A DNA stretch of 64,000 nt, taken from Streptomyces sp. SUK 48 (lineage in GTDB: Bacteria; Actinomycetota; Actinomycetes; Streptomycetales; Streptomycetaceae). Numbering within the stretch: position 1 is the first letter of the stretch; each line of letters starts with the position of its first letter. The stretch spans positions 248,001 to 312,000 of the forward strand of contig NZ_CP045740.1 in assembly GCF_009650765.1 (NCBI RefSeq), written 5' to 3'. The notes under the pieces were generated by a model that saw only the letters and a program-made list of their open reading frames with translations, was not told the DNA's origin and made no database searches. The position numbers were made by a program, and so were the translations under genes. Below are positions 51,451 through 60,744 of this stretch, in pieces.

Positions 51451-52838
51451 CGACCGTCGCGCAGACCGTGACCACCCCCTACTACTGGCAGGGGGAATGG
51501 GTCGACGCGGAGGAGGCCGGGCGCCGGCTCGGCCGGCTCGGCTCCCTCCTTCCCGCCCTGTCCGGGCCGCTGGACACCGAGCATGTCCTGGGCGCGTGCG
51601 CGCGGTTCGCCGAGGTGCTCACCGACCGGGACGGCGCGCCGTACCAGCGGCTGTTCGCCGATCTGACCGATCCCGGGACGACGGCGCTCGACGCCGGCGA
51701 CGCGGAAGCCGCCCTCGCGGGGCTCGCCTCGGCCCTCGGCCGTGAGCCGCTGACCGCCCAGCTGACGGCGGAGCTCGGCGGCACGGCTCCGTACCGGCCC
51801 GTCGCGGCGGAGTTCGCGGACGGTGCGGCCGAACTGTGGCAGCCGGTGGGCACGTTGGTGCACATCGCGCCGCGCAATGTGGCCGTCGCGGGCGTGCTCA
51901 GCGCCGTCGAGGGTCTTCTCGCGGGCAATGTCAACGTTGTCAAGACCAGTGGCGGGGAGAGCCTGTTCACCCAGCACGCGCTGGCGGCGCTCGCCGACGC
52001 CGATCCGTCGGGCCAGGTGCGCGAGCGGCTGGTGGTGCTGCGGTTCTCCTCCAGGGACACGGACTGGCTGCGCCAGCTGTGCCGCCCCGCCGACGCGGTG
52101 GCGGTCTGGGGGACCGAGGAGGCGGTCGAGGGGGTGGCGCGGTTCCTGCCGTCCGGCTGCCGGCTGGTCGACTGGGGGCCGAAGATCTCCCTCGCCTACC
52201 TCGACCGCACGGGCGAGCGCCGGGACGGGGCGGCGCTGCGGGCGCTGGCCCGGGACATCCTCCGCAACGGCCAGCGCACCTGCACGAGCCCCCAGGTCGT
52301 CTACGTCGACACGGACGACACGGAGGTGCTGTTCACCGAGGCCCGTGCCCTCGCGGACGCGCTGGCCGCCGAGGCGGACGGGTTCCCCGAGTTCCCGAGG
52401 GACACGGCCGAGCAGGCGGAGGTCACGAACGTCGTCACGGTCGCGCGTCTGGAGGAACACCTGGGCCTCACCCGGACGTTCAGCGGGCCCGGCGGGCGCT
52501 GGCACGTCCTCGCGGACAAGCGCCCCGGCCTCACCGCCTCTCCCCTGTTCGGGACCGTCTGGGTCAAGCCCCTCCCGCGCGAGGACATCGTGCGCGTCCT
52601 GCACCCGATGCGCCGCTACCTCCAGACCGTGGGCCTGCACGCCTCGGCCGACCAGGCAGTCCCCCTCGCCGGCGAGTTCTTCCGCGCCGGCGCCCTGCGC
52701 GTCACCGCACCGGGCGCCATGCTGGACAGCTACCCGGGCGAACCGCATGACGGCCAGCTGGCGCTCCAGCGGTACAGCCGCAGGGTCAGCATCGCGATCG
52801 CGGGAGCCTTGGAGATCACCGGGGGCGCCGAGCGCTGA
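51447..52838 (+). CDS. LuxC-like acyl-CoA/acyl-protein reductase
   Basis: 463 residues. Aldehyde-dehydrogenase-like fold with LVHIAPRNVAVAGVLSAVEGLLAGN (cofactor region), NVVKTSGGESLF, and the catalytic Cys279 in LRNGQRTCTSPQVVY. It reduces an activated acyl group to the aldehyde with NADPH. Coupled to the LuxE gene. The aldehyde's use is not evident from neighbours; downstream is a peptidase relic. Confidence 0.9.
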   Translation: MTTVAQTVTTPYYWQGEWVDAEEAGRRLGRLGSLLPALSGPLDTEHVLGACARFAEVLTDRDGAPYQRLFADLTDPGTTALDAGDAEAALAGLASALGREPLTAQLTAELGGTAPYRPVAAEFADGAAELWQPVGTLVHIAPRNVAVAGVLSAVEGLLAGNVNVVKTSGGESLFTQHALAALADADPSGQVRERLVVLRFSSRDTDWLRQLCRPADAVAVWGTEEAVEGVARFLPSGCRLVDWGPKISLAYLDRTGERRDGAALRALARDILRNGQRTCTSPQVVYVDTDDTEVLFTEARALADALAAEADGFPEFPRDTAEQAEVTNVVTVARLEEHLGLTRTFSGPGGRWHVLADKRPGLTASPLFGTVWVKPLPREDIVRVLHPMRRYLQTVGLHASADQAVPLAGEFFRAGALRVTAPGAMLDSYPGEPHDGQLALQRYSRRVSIAIAGALEITGGAER

Positions 52839-52980
52839 CCTGGGGGATCAACGATCGGACGACCAGCCGGAGACGATCGTCGACCGCACGCGTCCGGCCG
52901 TAGCACGATCACGCCGCGGGGGCGGCGGTCACGGAGGTGCCGCCGCCCCTGCCGCTCCGTCCATCGAGGAGCAGGCGGCG

Positions 52981-53218
52981 TGGCCGGCCCGTCCCCGGGC
53001 GCGTGATCTGGGCATCGTCATCGGGAGTTCACCCCGGGCCGCTCGACGCGATCACCGATGTGCCCGGCGTCCGGGTCGGGCACACCACCATCCGCCGCCT
53101 TGCCGAGGTACACAGGGTGACCGCCGTCGTACCGGACCCGATCGGCCCCCACGCGCCGCTGCCCGCCCCGCCGCCGGACCGGCTCCCGGACGTCCTCGCG
53201 GCGCGTCATCCGTCCTGA
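52981..53218 (+). pseudogene. Relic of a P1/DmpA family aminopeptidase gene
   Basis: The start of this family is recognisable in two frames: RARDLGIVIG (from about 52998) and, after a one-base shift near 53025, HPGPLDAITDVPGVRVGHTTI, then VTAVVPDPIGP. A normal gene has ~350 codons; here only about 65 family-like residues remain before TGA at 53216-53218, and the catalytic C-terminal part is absent. The 3' end overlaps the convergent gene at 53206. Hence a decayed fragment. Confidence 0.75.
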
Positions 53219-53598
53219 GGTTCCGCGTCCTCGGGTGTCGTGGGTGCGCCGTCGGCGGCCAGGACCGGTCGGCCGTGTTCCTGCGGCCAGCCGGGGCGCC
53301 ACCGGGCGGCCCATTCGGCGAAGTCCTCTCGCAGATAACGCCGTTCCACGGGCTTCAGCCGGAGCTGGGGCCGGTCGTCGGCCCACCAGACCTCGAACTC
53401 CGACTCGGTGCCCGCCGTGGGCCACCGCTCGGCGTCCTGTGGCAGCAGAATCCCGTCGACGAACCCGCCGACGACGAGTCCGACGTCCACGAAGACCCCG
53501 ATCACGCCCGGCCGCGGCACGAGGACCACCCGCCCGGACAGGCGCTGCCCGAAACACAGTCGGCGGCGCTCCCGCGCCCACTCCTCCGTGCTCACCAT
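53206..53598 (-). CDS. Conserved hypothetical protein, possible S1-like fold
   Basis: 130 residues, begins MVSTEEWARERRRLCFGQRLSG. The segment SGRVVLVPRPGVIGVFVDVGLVVGGFVDG is beta-rich and reminiscent of an S1/OB-type start, followed by LLPQDAERWP and an acidic Trp-rich C-terminus (FEVWWADDRPQLRLKP). Similar small proteins are common in streptomycetes and lack an assigned function. No operon partner; the 3' end overlaps the peptidase relic. Confidence 0.72.
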   Translation of the reverse strand: MVSTEEWARERRRLCFGQRLSGRVVLVPRPGVIGVFVDVGLVVGGFVDGILLPQDAERWPTAGTESEFEVWWADDRPQLRLKPVERRYLREDFAEWAARWRPGWPQEHGRPVLAADGAPTTPEDAEPQDG

Positions 53599-53640
53599 CC
53601 GGTCATTCTCCCGGCACCGGCGCGCACGGCTCCGCCCCCC

Positions 53641-54492
53641 TCACGCCTTGCCGAAGAGTCTGCGCTCCAACAGCACGGTCAGCTTCGGCGACAGGCGTGG
53701 GAAGAGCCGGACGAGCAGGTCGGCGGCCTGGGCGTCACGGCCCACCATGATGCGCGGCCGACCGGCCTCCACTCCGTCGACGATGATCGTGGCGGCCCGC
53801 CCGGCGGGCATCTTCAGGAGCTTCTCGTTGTAGGTGCGGGCGCGGGCCAGCTGCCGGGCGGGGATCTCGATGCCCTGGCCGCGGGCCGCGTCGAGGGCCG
53901 CGGTGGCGATGTTGGTCCGGACGCCGCCGGGGTGGACGACGCTGACCCGCACCGGATGGCGCCCCGCGAGCATCTCCGTGCGCAGCGTCTCGGTGAACCC
54001 GCGCACCCCGAACTTGGCGGCGCAGTAGGCGCCGAGCGTGGGCTGGGCCATGATCCCGTTGAGGCTGGAGATGTTGACCACGTGCCCGTCGCCCGAGGCG
54101 ATCAGATGGGGCAGGAACGCCTTGGTGCCGTGGACGACCCCGAAGAGGTTGACCGCGATCGTACGGTCGTAGACGCTCCAGTCGGTTTCGAGGACGGTGC
54201 CGCCGCCCCCGCCGATACCGGCGTTGTTGTACACCTGGTGCACGGTCCCGAAGTGCTCGGCGACGGTCGTGGCGTAGCTCTCGACGGCCGCGCGGTCGCT
54301 GACGTCGAGCCGCGCGGTGTGCGCCTCGGCGCCGAGGGACTCGACCTGGGCGGCGGTCTCGGCGAGGCCGGCCTCGTGGACGTCGCTGAGGGCGAGCCGG
54401 GCGCCGCGGCGGGCGAGTTCGGCCGCGAGGCCCCGGCCGATGCCGGAGCCGGCGCCGGTGACGACGGCGACCTTGCCGGTGACGGTGCTCAT
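53641..54492 (-). CDS. Short-chain dehydrogenase/reductase
   Basis: 283 residues. NAD(P) motif VVTGAGSGIGRGLAAELAR, structural YNNAGIGGGGG, catalytic Ser in INISSLNGIMAQ-like region and Tyr/Lys in AYCAAKFGVRGF. It has the C-terminal Arg-rich extension often seen in the mycobacterial-type SDRs. It is the last gene of a three-gene operon (Baeyer-Villiger monooxygenase, hydrolase, SDR) with 4-nt overlaps, similar in content to mymA-like operons. Substrate likely a hydrophobic ketone/alcohol (inference). Confidence 0.9.
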   Translation of the reverse strand: MSTVTGKVAVVTGAGSGIGRGLAAELARRGARLALSDVHEAGLAETAAQVESLGAEAHTARLDVSDRAAVESYATTVAEHFGTVHQVYNNAGIGGGGGTVLETDWSVYDRTIAVNLFGVVHGTKAFLPHLIASGDGHVVNISSLNGIMAQPTLGAYCAAKFGVRGFTETLRTEMLAGRHPVRVSVVHPGGVRTNIATAALDAARGQGIEIPARQLARARTYNEKLLKMPAGRAATIIVDGVEAGRPRIMVGRDAQAADLLVRLFPRLSPKLTVLLERRLFGKA

Positions 54493-55448
54493 GCGGCTTC
54501 CTCTGTCCGGGTACGGGTGACGGCGGCGCCATGGGTGCGGGCGAGGTCAGTGGTCAGGCCGACGAGGCGGTCGAGGACGCCGGGGGCGAGATGGTGGCCC
54601 ATGCCGGTGATCTCCACGTGCCGGGCGCCGGGCACGGCGGCGGCGGTGGCGCGGCCGCCGCTCGGATGCACCATGGGGTCCCGGGTGCCGTGGACGACCA
54701 CGGTGGGGGCGGTGATCCGGCGCAGTTCGGCGGTGCGGTCGCCGGACGCCTGGATGGCGCCGATCTGGCGGGCGACGCCCTCGGCGTCCCGGCCGCGTTC
54801 CCACACCGCGCCGGCCCAGGCCCGCTCCCGCGCCTCGTCGGGCGGGAAGACGCGGGAGCCGATGTGGGCGAGCAGGGCCAGGTGCCGGGTCACCGATTCC
54901 TCGGGGGTCCTGGCGGGGCGCTTGGCCATGCGGACCAGGGTGGACAGCGCCGGCCGGCCCACCTTCCTGCTGCCGGTGGTGGAGAAGACGGAGGTCAGGG
55001 TGGCGACGCGGTGCGGGTGCCGGGCCGCGAGGGTCTGCGCGATCATGCCGCCCATCGACATGCCGACCAGGTGGACCCGTTCGATGCCGAGGTGGTCGAG
55101 GAGGTGGCGGGTGTCCTCGGCCATGTCGGCGAGGTCGTACGCGTCCGGGCGCGGCCGGGCCAGCGCCTGGCGCAGCAGCCCCGGCGGCGGGGTCGCCACG
55201 CGGGCGGAGCGGCCGATGTCGCGGTTGTCCGGCCGGACGACCCGGAAACCGCTGCCGGTGAAGGCGTCCACCATCGGCCGCGGCCAGGAGGTGAGGTCCA
55301 GGCCGAGCCCGGCGATCAGCAGCAGGGGCACACCGTCGGCGGGCCCGTCGACGCGGTAGCACAGGCGCAGGCCCGCCGGGGTGGTGAGGAAGCGGTCCTC
55401 GGTCTCGCTCGTCGGGCCGTCGCCGCCCGGTCCCTCCGTCCCGCTCAC
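54489..55448 (-). CDS. Alpha/beta hydrolase
   Basis: 319 residues, GTG start overlapping the monooxygenase stop (GTGA). Features: [28 protein letters not shown], nucleophile elbow [18 protein letters not shown], Asp in [15 protein letters not shown] and His in [10 protein letters not shown]. Members of this type hydrolyse esters. Between a Baeyer-Villiger enzyme and an SDR, the natural substrate is the ester or lactone made by the former. Confidence 0.9.
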   Translation of the reverse strand: MSGTEGPGGDGPTSETEDRFLTTPAGLRLCYRVDGPADGVPLLLIAGLGLDLTSWPRPMVDAFTGSGFRVVRPDNRDIGRSARVATPPPGLLRQALARPRPDAYDLADMAEDTRHLLDHLGIERVHLVGMSMGGMIAQTLAARHPHRVATLTSVFSTTGSRKVGRPALSTLVRMAKRPARTPEESVTRHLALLAHIGSRVFPPDEARERAWAGAVWERGRDAEGVARQIGAIQASGDRTAELRRITAPTVVVHGTRDPMVHPSGGRATAAAVPGARHVEITGMGHHLAPGVLDRLVGLTTDLARTHGAAVTRTRTEEAA

Positions 55449-56953
55449 CGGGCCACCGCCCGGGGCTCGTCGGCGGTGACCCGGGTGAAGCGCAGTTCGG
55501 GATCGGTGACGCTGTCGGAGCGCAGCAGTGCGACGTCGTCGGCGTAGCCGGTGGAGGTCAGCCAGGGCATGCGGTCGCCCTGCCGGGGCAGCTGGTCGAC
55601 GGCGCGCTGGATGTAGCCGGCCCCGAAGTCGAGGAAGGGCCGGGTCGGCATGGCGGGATCGGCCGGTTCGGGGCGGCAGATGTCGTAGCCGTGCGTGCTC
55701 ATATGGGCCAGCAGGCGGCAGAAGTGCTCGCAGAGCAGGCCGACCTTCAGGGTCCAGGAGGAGTTGGTGTAGCCGATGGCGTAGGCGAGGTTGGGGACGC
55801 CGGAGAGCATCATGCCCTTGTAGGCGACGGTGTCGGGCAGGTGGACCGCGGTTCCGTCGACGGTGATCGGGATGCCGCCCAGCGCCTGCGCGTTCAGCCC
55901 GGTGGCCGTGACGATGATGTCGGCCTCGATCTCGCGGCCCGACCGCAGCAGGACGCCCCGCTCGGTGAAGGTGCTGATCCGGTCGGTCACGATCGAGGCG
56001 CTGCCGTTCCTGATGGCCTTGAAGAGGTCGCCGTCCGGGACCGCGCACAGCCGCTGGTCCCAGGGGTCGTACGGCGGGTTGAAGTGCTCGTCGACAGGGT
56101 AGCCCGCGGGCAGTTGCCGGGTGTTGACCCAGCGGATGATCCGGCGCGCCGCCTTCGGGTGCCGTTGGCAGAAGGACCAGACGGCGCGCTGCCGGGCGAT
56201 GTTCTTGCGCCGGGCGAGCGCGTATCCCCGCCGGTCCCCGAGCAGCCCGCGCAGCGCGTTGGCGATCGGGTCCTTGCGGGGGACGGGCATGATGTACGAC
56301 GGGGTGCGCTGGACCATCGTCACCCGGGCGGCGGTGCGGGCCATCGACGGGACGAGGGTGACCGCCGTGGCGCCGCTGCCGATCACCACGACGCGCTTGC
56401 CCGCGTGGTCGAGGTCCTCGGGCCACTGCTGGGGGTGCGCGATCGTCCCGCGGAAACGTTCTCGCCCCTCGAAGCGCGGGGTGAACCCGGCGTCGTAACG
56501 GTAGTAGCCCATCGCACAGAAGAACCAGCCGCAGGTCAGCGTCGTCCGCTCGCCGGTGTCGGTGCGCTCGATCTCGACCGTCCAGCGCGCCCGTTCGCTC
56601 GACCAGGAGGCGCCGAGCACCTTGTGGTGGTAGCGGATGCGGGACTCCAGGCGGTTCTCGCGCACGGTCTCCCGCAGATAGGCGAGGATCTGCGGCGCGT
56701 CGGCTATCGACTCCGCGTCCCGCCACGGCTTGAACTCGTAGCCGAAGGTGTGCAGATCGGAGTCCGACCGGATGCCGGGGTAGCGGAACAGGTCCCAGGT
56801 GCCGCCGAGGTCGGCGCGCGCCTCCAGGATCGCGAAGCTCTTGTCCGGCAGCCCGGTCGTCAGATAGTGGCCGGCGCCGATGCCGGATATCCCGGCGCCG
56901 ACGATCAGGACGTCCAGATGTTCGGCGGCGGGTGCGTCGGCTTCGCAGGACAT
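55445..56953 (-). CDS. Baeyer-Villiger-type flavin monooxygenase
   Basis: 502 residues from the ATG at 56951-56953, which has GAGGGAG upstream; an earlier ATG at 57004 would add 17 residues. FAD motif [13 protein letters not shown] near 19; the BVMO fingerprint [11 protein letters not shown] at ~167-177 (FxGxxxHxxxW); NADP motif [13 protein letters not shown] near 190. It oxidises a ketone to an ester with O2 and NADPH. First gene of the operon with the hydrolase and SDR, divergent from a PucR-type regulator gene that likely controls it. Confidence 0.92.
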   Translation of the reverse strand: MSCEADAPAAEHLDVLIVGAGISGIGAGHYLTTGLPDKSFAILEARADLGGTWDLFRYPGIRSDSDLHTFGYEFKPWRDAESIADAPQILAYLRETVRENRLESRIRYHHKVLGASWSSERARWTVEIERTDTGERTTLTCGWFFCAMGYYRYDAGFTPRFEGRERFRGTIAHPQQWPEDLDHAGKRVVVIGSGATAVTLVPSMARTAARVTMVQRTPSYIMPVPRKDPIANALRGLLGDRRGYALARRKNIARQRAVWSFCQRHPKAARRIIRWVNTRQLPAGYPVDEHFNPPYDPWDQRLCAVPDGDLFKAIRNGSASIVTDRISTFTERGVLLRSGREIEADIIVTATGLNAQALGGIPITVDGTAVHLPDTVAYKGMMLSGVPNLAYAIGYTNSSWTLKVGLLCEHFCRLLAHMSTHGYDICRPEPADPAMPTRPFLDFGAGYIQRAVDQLPRQGDRMPWLTSTGYADDVALLRSDSVTDPELRFTRVTADEPRAVAR

Positions 56954-57078
56954 GGGCGGCTCCCTCACAGCGGCGGTGGACCGCTCCATGGTCGGAACGA
57001 ACACGGCCCACGCCTAGAGGCAGTTCGCACCATCATTCGCCCTCCACTTGTGCACTGTGCACTGCTACGTTGCCTGCC

Positions 57079-58298
57079 ATGTCGTGGAGTCCGCCGTCGC
57101 CCCGGATCCGGAAGCTCATCCGGCAGGGCGCCGAGATCACCCTCACCCCCGGCCCGAGTGGCTGGCCGAGCTCGACGCGGCCACCCTGGCCGGCGAGCCG
57201 CGCAGGCCGATCGCCGACGATCCGGTGCTCTCGGCGGGTATCCGGCGGGCCAACCGGGCCAATCTGCTGCACTGGGCCGCCGCCAACATCAACGCGCCGG
57301 GCGCGCCCGTGCCCGCCCACGAGAGCGACGTGACCCGCGCCATCGCCCGCGACATCGTGCGCCGGGGACTGGCCGAGCCCGCGCTCGACTCCTACCGCGC
57401 GGGCGAGAGCGTGGCCGTGCGCGTGTGGACGCGCATCGCCTGCTCGCTCACCGGCGACCACGAGGAACTCGCCGAGCTGCTCGATGTGTCCCTGCGCTCC
57501 ATCTCCGACTTCGTCGACCGGACGGTCGCGGCCATGTCCGCGCAGATGAACGCCGAGCTGACCGAACTCACCAGCGGCACCCACGCCGAGCGCCGCGAGA
57601 CCGTCGCACTGCTCCTGGACGGCGCGCCCATGACCCGCCGGCGCGCCGAGGCCCGTCTCGGCTATCCGCTGGACGCCACGCACACCGCGGCCGTCGTCTG
57701 GACCGACGCCCCCGAGGCGGAGCTGCGCCGACTCGACCGCGCGGCCGACCTCCTGGCCACCGCCGCGGGCCCCTCGCACCTGCTCAGTGTCATGGCGAGC
57801 GCCGCCACCCGCTGGGTGTGGCTCACCGGGCGGCCCGACACCGAACGGGTACGGGCCGGGCTCGAACGGCTCCCGGCCGTGCGGGTCGCGCTCGGCTCAC
57901 CGGCCCTCGGTGTCGACGGTTTCCGCCGCAGCCACCTCGACGCCCTCACCACCCAGCGGATGCTCGCCCGGCTCGCCTCCGCCCAGCGCCTCGCCTCGCA
58001 CGACGAGGTCGAACTCGTCGCCCTGCTCTCCCAGGACCTCGAACGCGCCGACCGCTTCGTCCAGCGCACCCTCGGCGATCTGGAGCACGCCCCGGACGAC
58101 CTCACCGACGCGGTCCGCGCCTTCCTTGCCGAACAGTGCAACGCCTCGCGGGCCGCCGGCCGGCTGTTCACCCACCGCAACACCCTGCTGCGCCGCCTCC
58201 ACCGCGCCGACCGGCTGCTGCCCCGCCCGCTCGCCGAGCATCCGCTCGACGTCGCCGCGGCGCTGGAGATCCGGCACTGGCGCGGCTCCGCCGGATAG
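57079..58298 (+). CDS. PucR-type transcriptional regulator, N-terminal frameshift as read
   Basis: About 406 residues once corrected. The family start MSWSPPSPRIRKLIRQGAE is encoded from the ATG at 57079, but the following segment (PEWLAELDAATLAGEPRRP ...) is in another frame; one C missing from the run at 57146-57150 explains it. The middle has the GGDEF-like/CdaR-type region and the C-terminus the PucR HTH (FLAEQCNASRAAGRLFTHRN, then TLLRRLHRADRLL). A TACGTT box 8 bases before the ATG and no ribosome site suggest a leaderless mRNA. It is divergent from the monooxygenase operon, its likely target. Confidence 0.82.
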
Positions 58299-58519
58299 CG
58301 CGCGTGTCTCCTGACCACGAGGCGGGAGGTCCCCGATGGTCACGAGGAGGGATGTTCCCGGCAGGCACCGCCGCCACGGCAGGGGCGCCGTCAGTTCGAG
58401 GCCGGGGCGCCGTCAGCCCGCGGCCGCCGTTCCGCCACGGATGGCTGGTTTTCCGCATGGGGAGCGGTATTTCACCAAAAACCGCGCTGGCCGCGCCCTC
58501 CGCTCGGCAGGATGGGGCC

Positions 58520-59605
58520 ATGGACCTTGGGAATGTGAGTCCGGACGGGGTTCGGCCGGTGGTCGTGCGTATTCCGGTGGAGCCGGTCGAGGCCGCCATG
58601 GAGGCCGACGCCCTGGACGCCGTCGTGAGTGCCGGCGAAGTGGCCGTGCGCGGACCGCTGTTCGGGGTGGTCGCGCAGAGCGCCGAGGACGGGCAGCGCT
58701 GGCGGGCGGTGACCTCGATCACCGCTCCGTTCCCGCAGATGTCGCGCGACAGCCTCAACTCCCTGCTGTGGTTCCGCGCGAAGGACGAGACCGACGACAG
58801 GGCGGAGCGCCGCGCCCTGCTCGCGGCCGTCGCCCGGCTGGAGACCGAGCCCGTCGACGAACTCACGGTGCTGGGCACGCGCTACCGGATCGTGCGCGCC
58901 GAGGAGTGGGCCGGCTCCGGCGCGGGCGGCATCGAACTGCCGCGTCCGACCGACCCGGAGCCCCTCTCCCCCGACTGGAGCCGCGGCAGCCGGGAACCGG
59001 AGGTGGACGCCGGTCTGGTCCTGGACCCGGACGCGCCGCTCACCCCGGCGCAGGCCACCGAGCGCCTCGCGCTGCGCGACTTCGCGTACGCCGGCTCCCG
59101 CTTCCCCGACCTCGTGGTCCAGGAGTCCCGCCGGGCCCGGGCGACCCATCCGGATGTCGTACTGCTGCCGACCACGTTCACGGTCGCGGAACGCAACGGC
59201 AAGGGCTGGGAACCGGCGAGCCGCCCGCACACCTCCGCGCTCGGCGCCCGCAAGTCGCTGGACTTCTTCCTGACCTGGCTCGAACCGCGCACCCGGGGCC
59301 TGATCCCCGTGGAGGCCGACCGGCTCGTCGACGCCCGCACCGTGACGGCCGAGGACCCCGGCGCCGATCCGGTGATGTTCGCGTATGCCGAGGCGTCCGA
59401 GCGGCTGCGCTCCGGCCGCGTCAACCAGTTGGAGGTCCTCGACACCACGTACCGGATCATCCGCACCCGCCGCATGCTGCGCTGGGGACCCGACGGCCCC
59501 GAGGGCCCGCGCCCGTCCGACACCAGCGACCACGGACCCGAGAGCATCCACCCCCGGATGGACGAGGACGGCGTCGTGCATTACGGCGAGGAGGGCAACG
59601 GCTGA
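58520..59605 (+). CDS. DUF5954 family protein
   Basis: 361 residues starting MDLGNVSPDGVRPVVV. Distinct pieces are WFRAKDETDDRAERRALLAAVARLE in split form, LTVLGTRYRIVRAEEW, and a later second copy of a similar pattern LEVLDTTYRIIRTRRML, indicating an internal repeat. I recognise it as the actinobacterial DUF5954 family, function unknown. No signal or membrane segment. Strongly conserved length and codon use suggest a real gene. Confidence 0.82.
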   Translation: MDLGNVSPDGVRPVVVRIPVEPVEAAMEADALDAVVSAGEVAVRGPLFGVVAQSAEDGQRWRAVTSITAPFPQMSRDSLNSLLWFRAKDETDDRAERRALLAAVARLETEPVDELTVLGTRYRIVRAEEWAGSGAGGIELPRPTDPEPLSPDWSRGSREPEVDAGLVLDPDAPLTPAQATERLALRDFAYAGSRFPDLVVQESRRARATHPDVVLLPTTFTVAERNGKGWEPASRPHTSALGARKSLDFFLTWLEPRTRGLIPVEADRLVDARTVTAEDPGADPVMFAYAEASERLRSGRVNQLEVLDTTYRIIRTRRMLRWGPDGPEGPRPSDTSDHGPESIHPRMDEDGVVHYGEEGNG

Positions 59606-59697
59606 CGCCCTCGGGGCCGCGCGAGGACGGGAACGGGGCGGCGGGCGTGGGCGATTTCCGTTCCCGCGCCCCTCCCCCTCGGATAACCTGCGTCATC

Positions 59698-60135
59698 ATG
59701 AGACACCCTTGGGCCCTCCCGGTACTGCTCGTCCTCGGCGGCGCCGTCGCGGCGACAGGAGTGTTCCTGAGGGGCGTTGGCGGCGCGGGCATCGCCGTCC
59801 TGGTGGTGTTTCTCCTGCTCGCGGTCGTGAACTCCCCCTTGATCTTCCCGAGTTCGATCAGCGCGGCGGAAGCCGGGCGGCGCAGCGCGGCCGACGGCCG
59901 GCCCGTCGTCTACTGGCGCCCCGGCTGCGCCTACTGCCTCCGGCTGCGCGTGCGTCTGGGCCGCGGCGGCCGCCGGCTCCACTGGGTCGACATCTGGCGC
60001 GACCCCGACGGCGCCGCGGCGGTGCGAGCGGTCAACGACGGGGACGAGACCGTGCCGACCGTGGTCGTGTCGGGCCGGCCGTACGTCAATCCCGACCCGG
60101 CGTGGGTGCGCGACCAGCTCTCCCGCTCCGCCTGA
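59698..60135 (+). CDS. Membrane-anchored glutaredoxin-like protein
   Basis: 145 residues. Two hydrophobic segments (LPVLLVLGGAVAATGVFL and GIAVLVVFLLLAVV) precede a short glutaredoxin domain with the redox motif WRPGCAYCLRLR (CxxC), the cis-Pro region ETVPTVVVSG and a C-terminal helix. This matches actinobacterial mycoredoxin/glutaredoxin-like membrane proteins that reduce disulfides at the membrane, presumably facing the cytosol. Monocistronic here. Confidence 0.85.
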   Translation: MRHPWALPVLLVLGGAVAATGVFLRGVGGAGIAVLVVFLLLAVVNSPLIFPSSISAAEAGRRSAADGRPVVYWRPGCAYCLRLRVRLGRGGRRLHWVDIWRDPDGAAAVRAVNDGDETVPTVVVSGRPYVNPDPAWVRDQLSRSA

Positions 60136-60206
60136 CCCGAACCGTGCGCGAGCCCCCGCACGCGTCGGACCGGCCCCTCCCCTCACCCCCACCGGCTCGC
60201 CGCGCC

Positions 60207-60665
60207 TCACTCCTCCCCTCCCCTGAGGACGAGGACCGGGCAGGGGGCGTGCTGGACGCAGTGCTGGGCGACCGAGCCGAGCAGCAGGCCCTTGAAACCG
60301 CCGAGGCCCCGGCTGCCGACGACGAGCAGCGCGGCGTCGCGGGCGGCCTCCAGGAGGACGCCGGCCGGGGTGCCGTAGCGCGCCACGGTGTCGACCTGGA
60401 CTCCGGGGTGTGCCGCGACGGCCTCCTCCACCGCCGACGTCACCTCGCTCCGCGCCCGTTCCTCCAGGGCGGCCTCGTCGGAGCTGGAGGGCGGCATCCA
60501 GCCGAGGGCGCCGTGGAACTGCGGGATGTCCCAGGCGATCACCGCCTCCACCCGGCCGCCGGTCAGTTCCGCCTGGCGCACCGCCCAGCCGAGGGCATGC
60601 CCGGACCCCTCCGAGCCGTCCACCCCGACCACGATGCGTTCCCTCTCGCCCTGCCGCTCGGCCAT
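60207..60665 (-). CDS. Universal stress protein (UspA family, single domain)
   Basis: 152 residues starting MAERQGER with GAGAAGAGG upstream; the longer frame ahead is a repeat-rich Asp/Glu stretch not likely translated. Family marks: VVGVDGSEGSGHALGWAV at the N-terminus and the ATP-binding VVGSRGLGGFKGLLLGSVAQ near the C-terminus (G-x2-G-x9-GS). It should bind ATP and act in stress survival. It follows the lactonase gene on the same strand across a repeat-rich gap of ~80 bases. Confidence 0.92.
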   Translation of the reverse strand: MAERQGERERIVVGVDGSEGSGHALGWAVRQAELTGGRVEAVIAWDIPQFHGALGWMPPSSSDEAALEERARSEVTSAVEEAVAAHPGVQVDTVARYGTPAGVLLEAARDAALLVVGSRGLGGFKGLLLGSVAQHCVQHAPCPVLVLRGGEE

Positions 60666-60744
60666 CCTCTTCTCCTCGTCATCGTCATCGTCTTCGTGCT
60701 CGGCCTCGTCATCGTCTTCGCACTCGTCCTCGTACGAAGCGCCC
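60666..60744. repeat. Short GTCATC/GTCTTC microsatellite-like repeats between lactonase and stress-protein genes
   Basis: Repeated CTCGTCATCGTC and TTCGTGCTCG/TTCGCACTCG units occupy this gap. On the minus strand one frame encodes only Glu/Asp repeats joined to the stress-protein gene. Slippage-prone and unlikely to be a gene. Confidence 0.6.
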
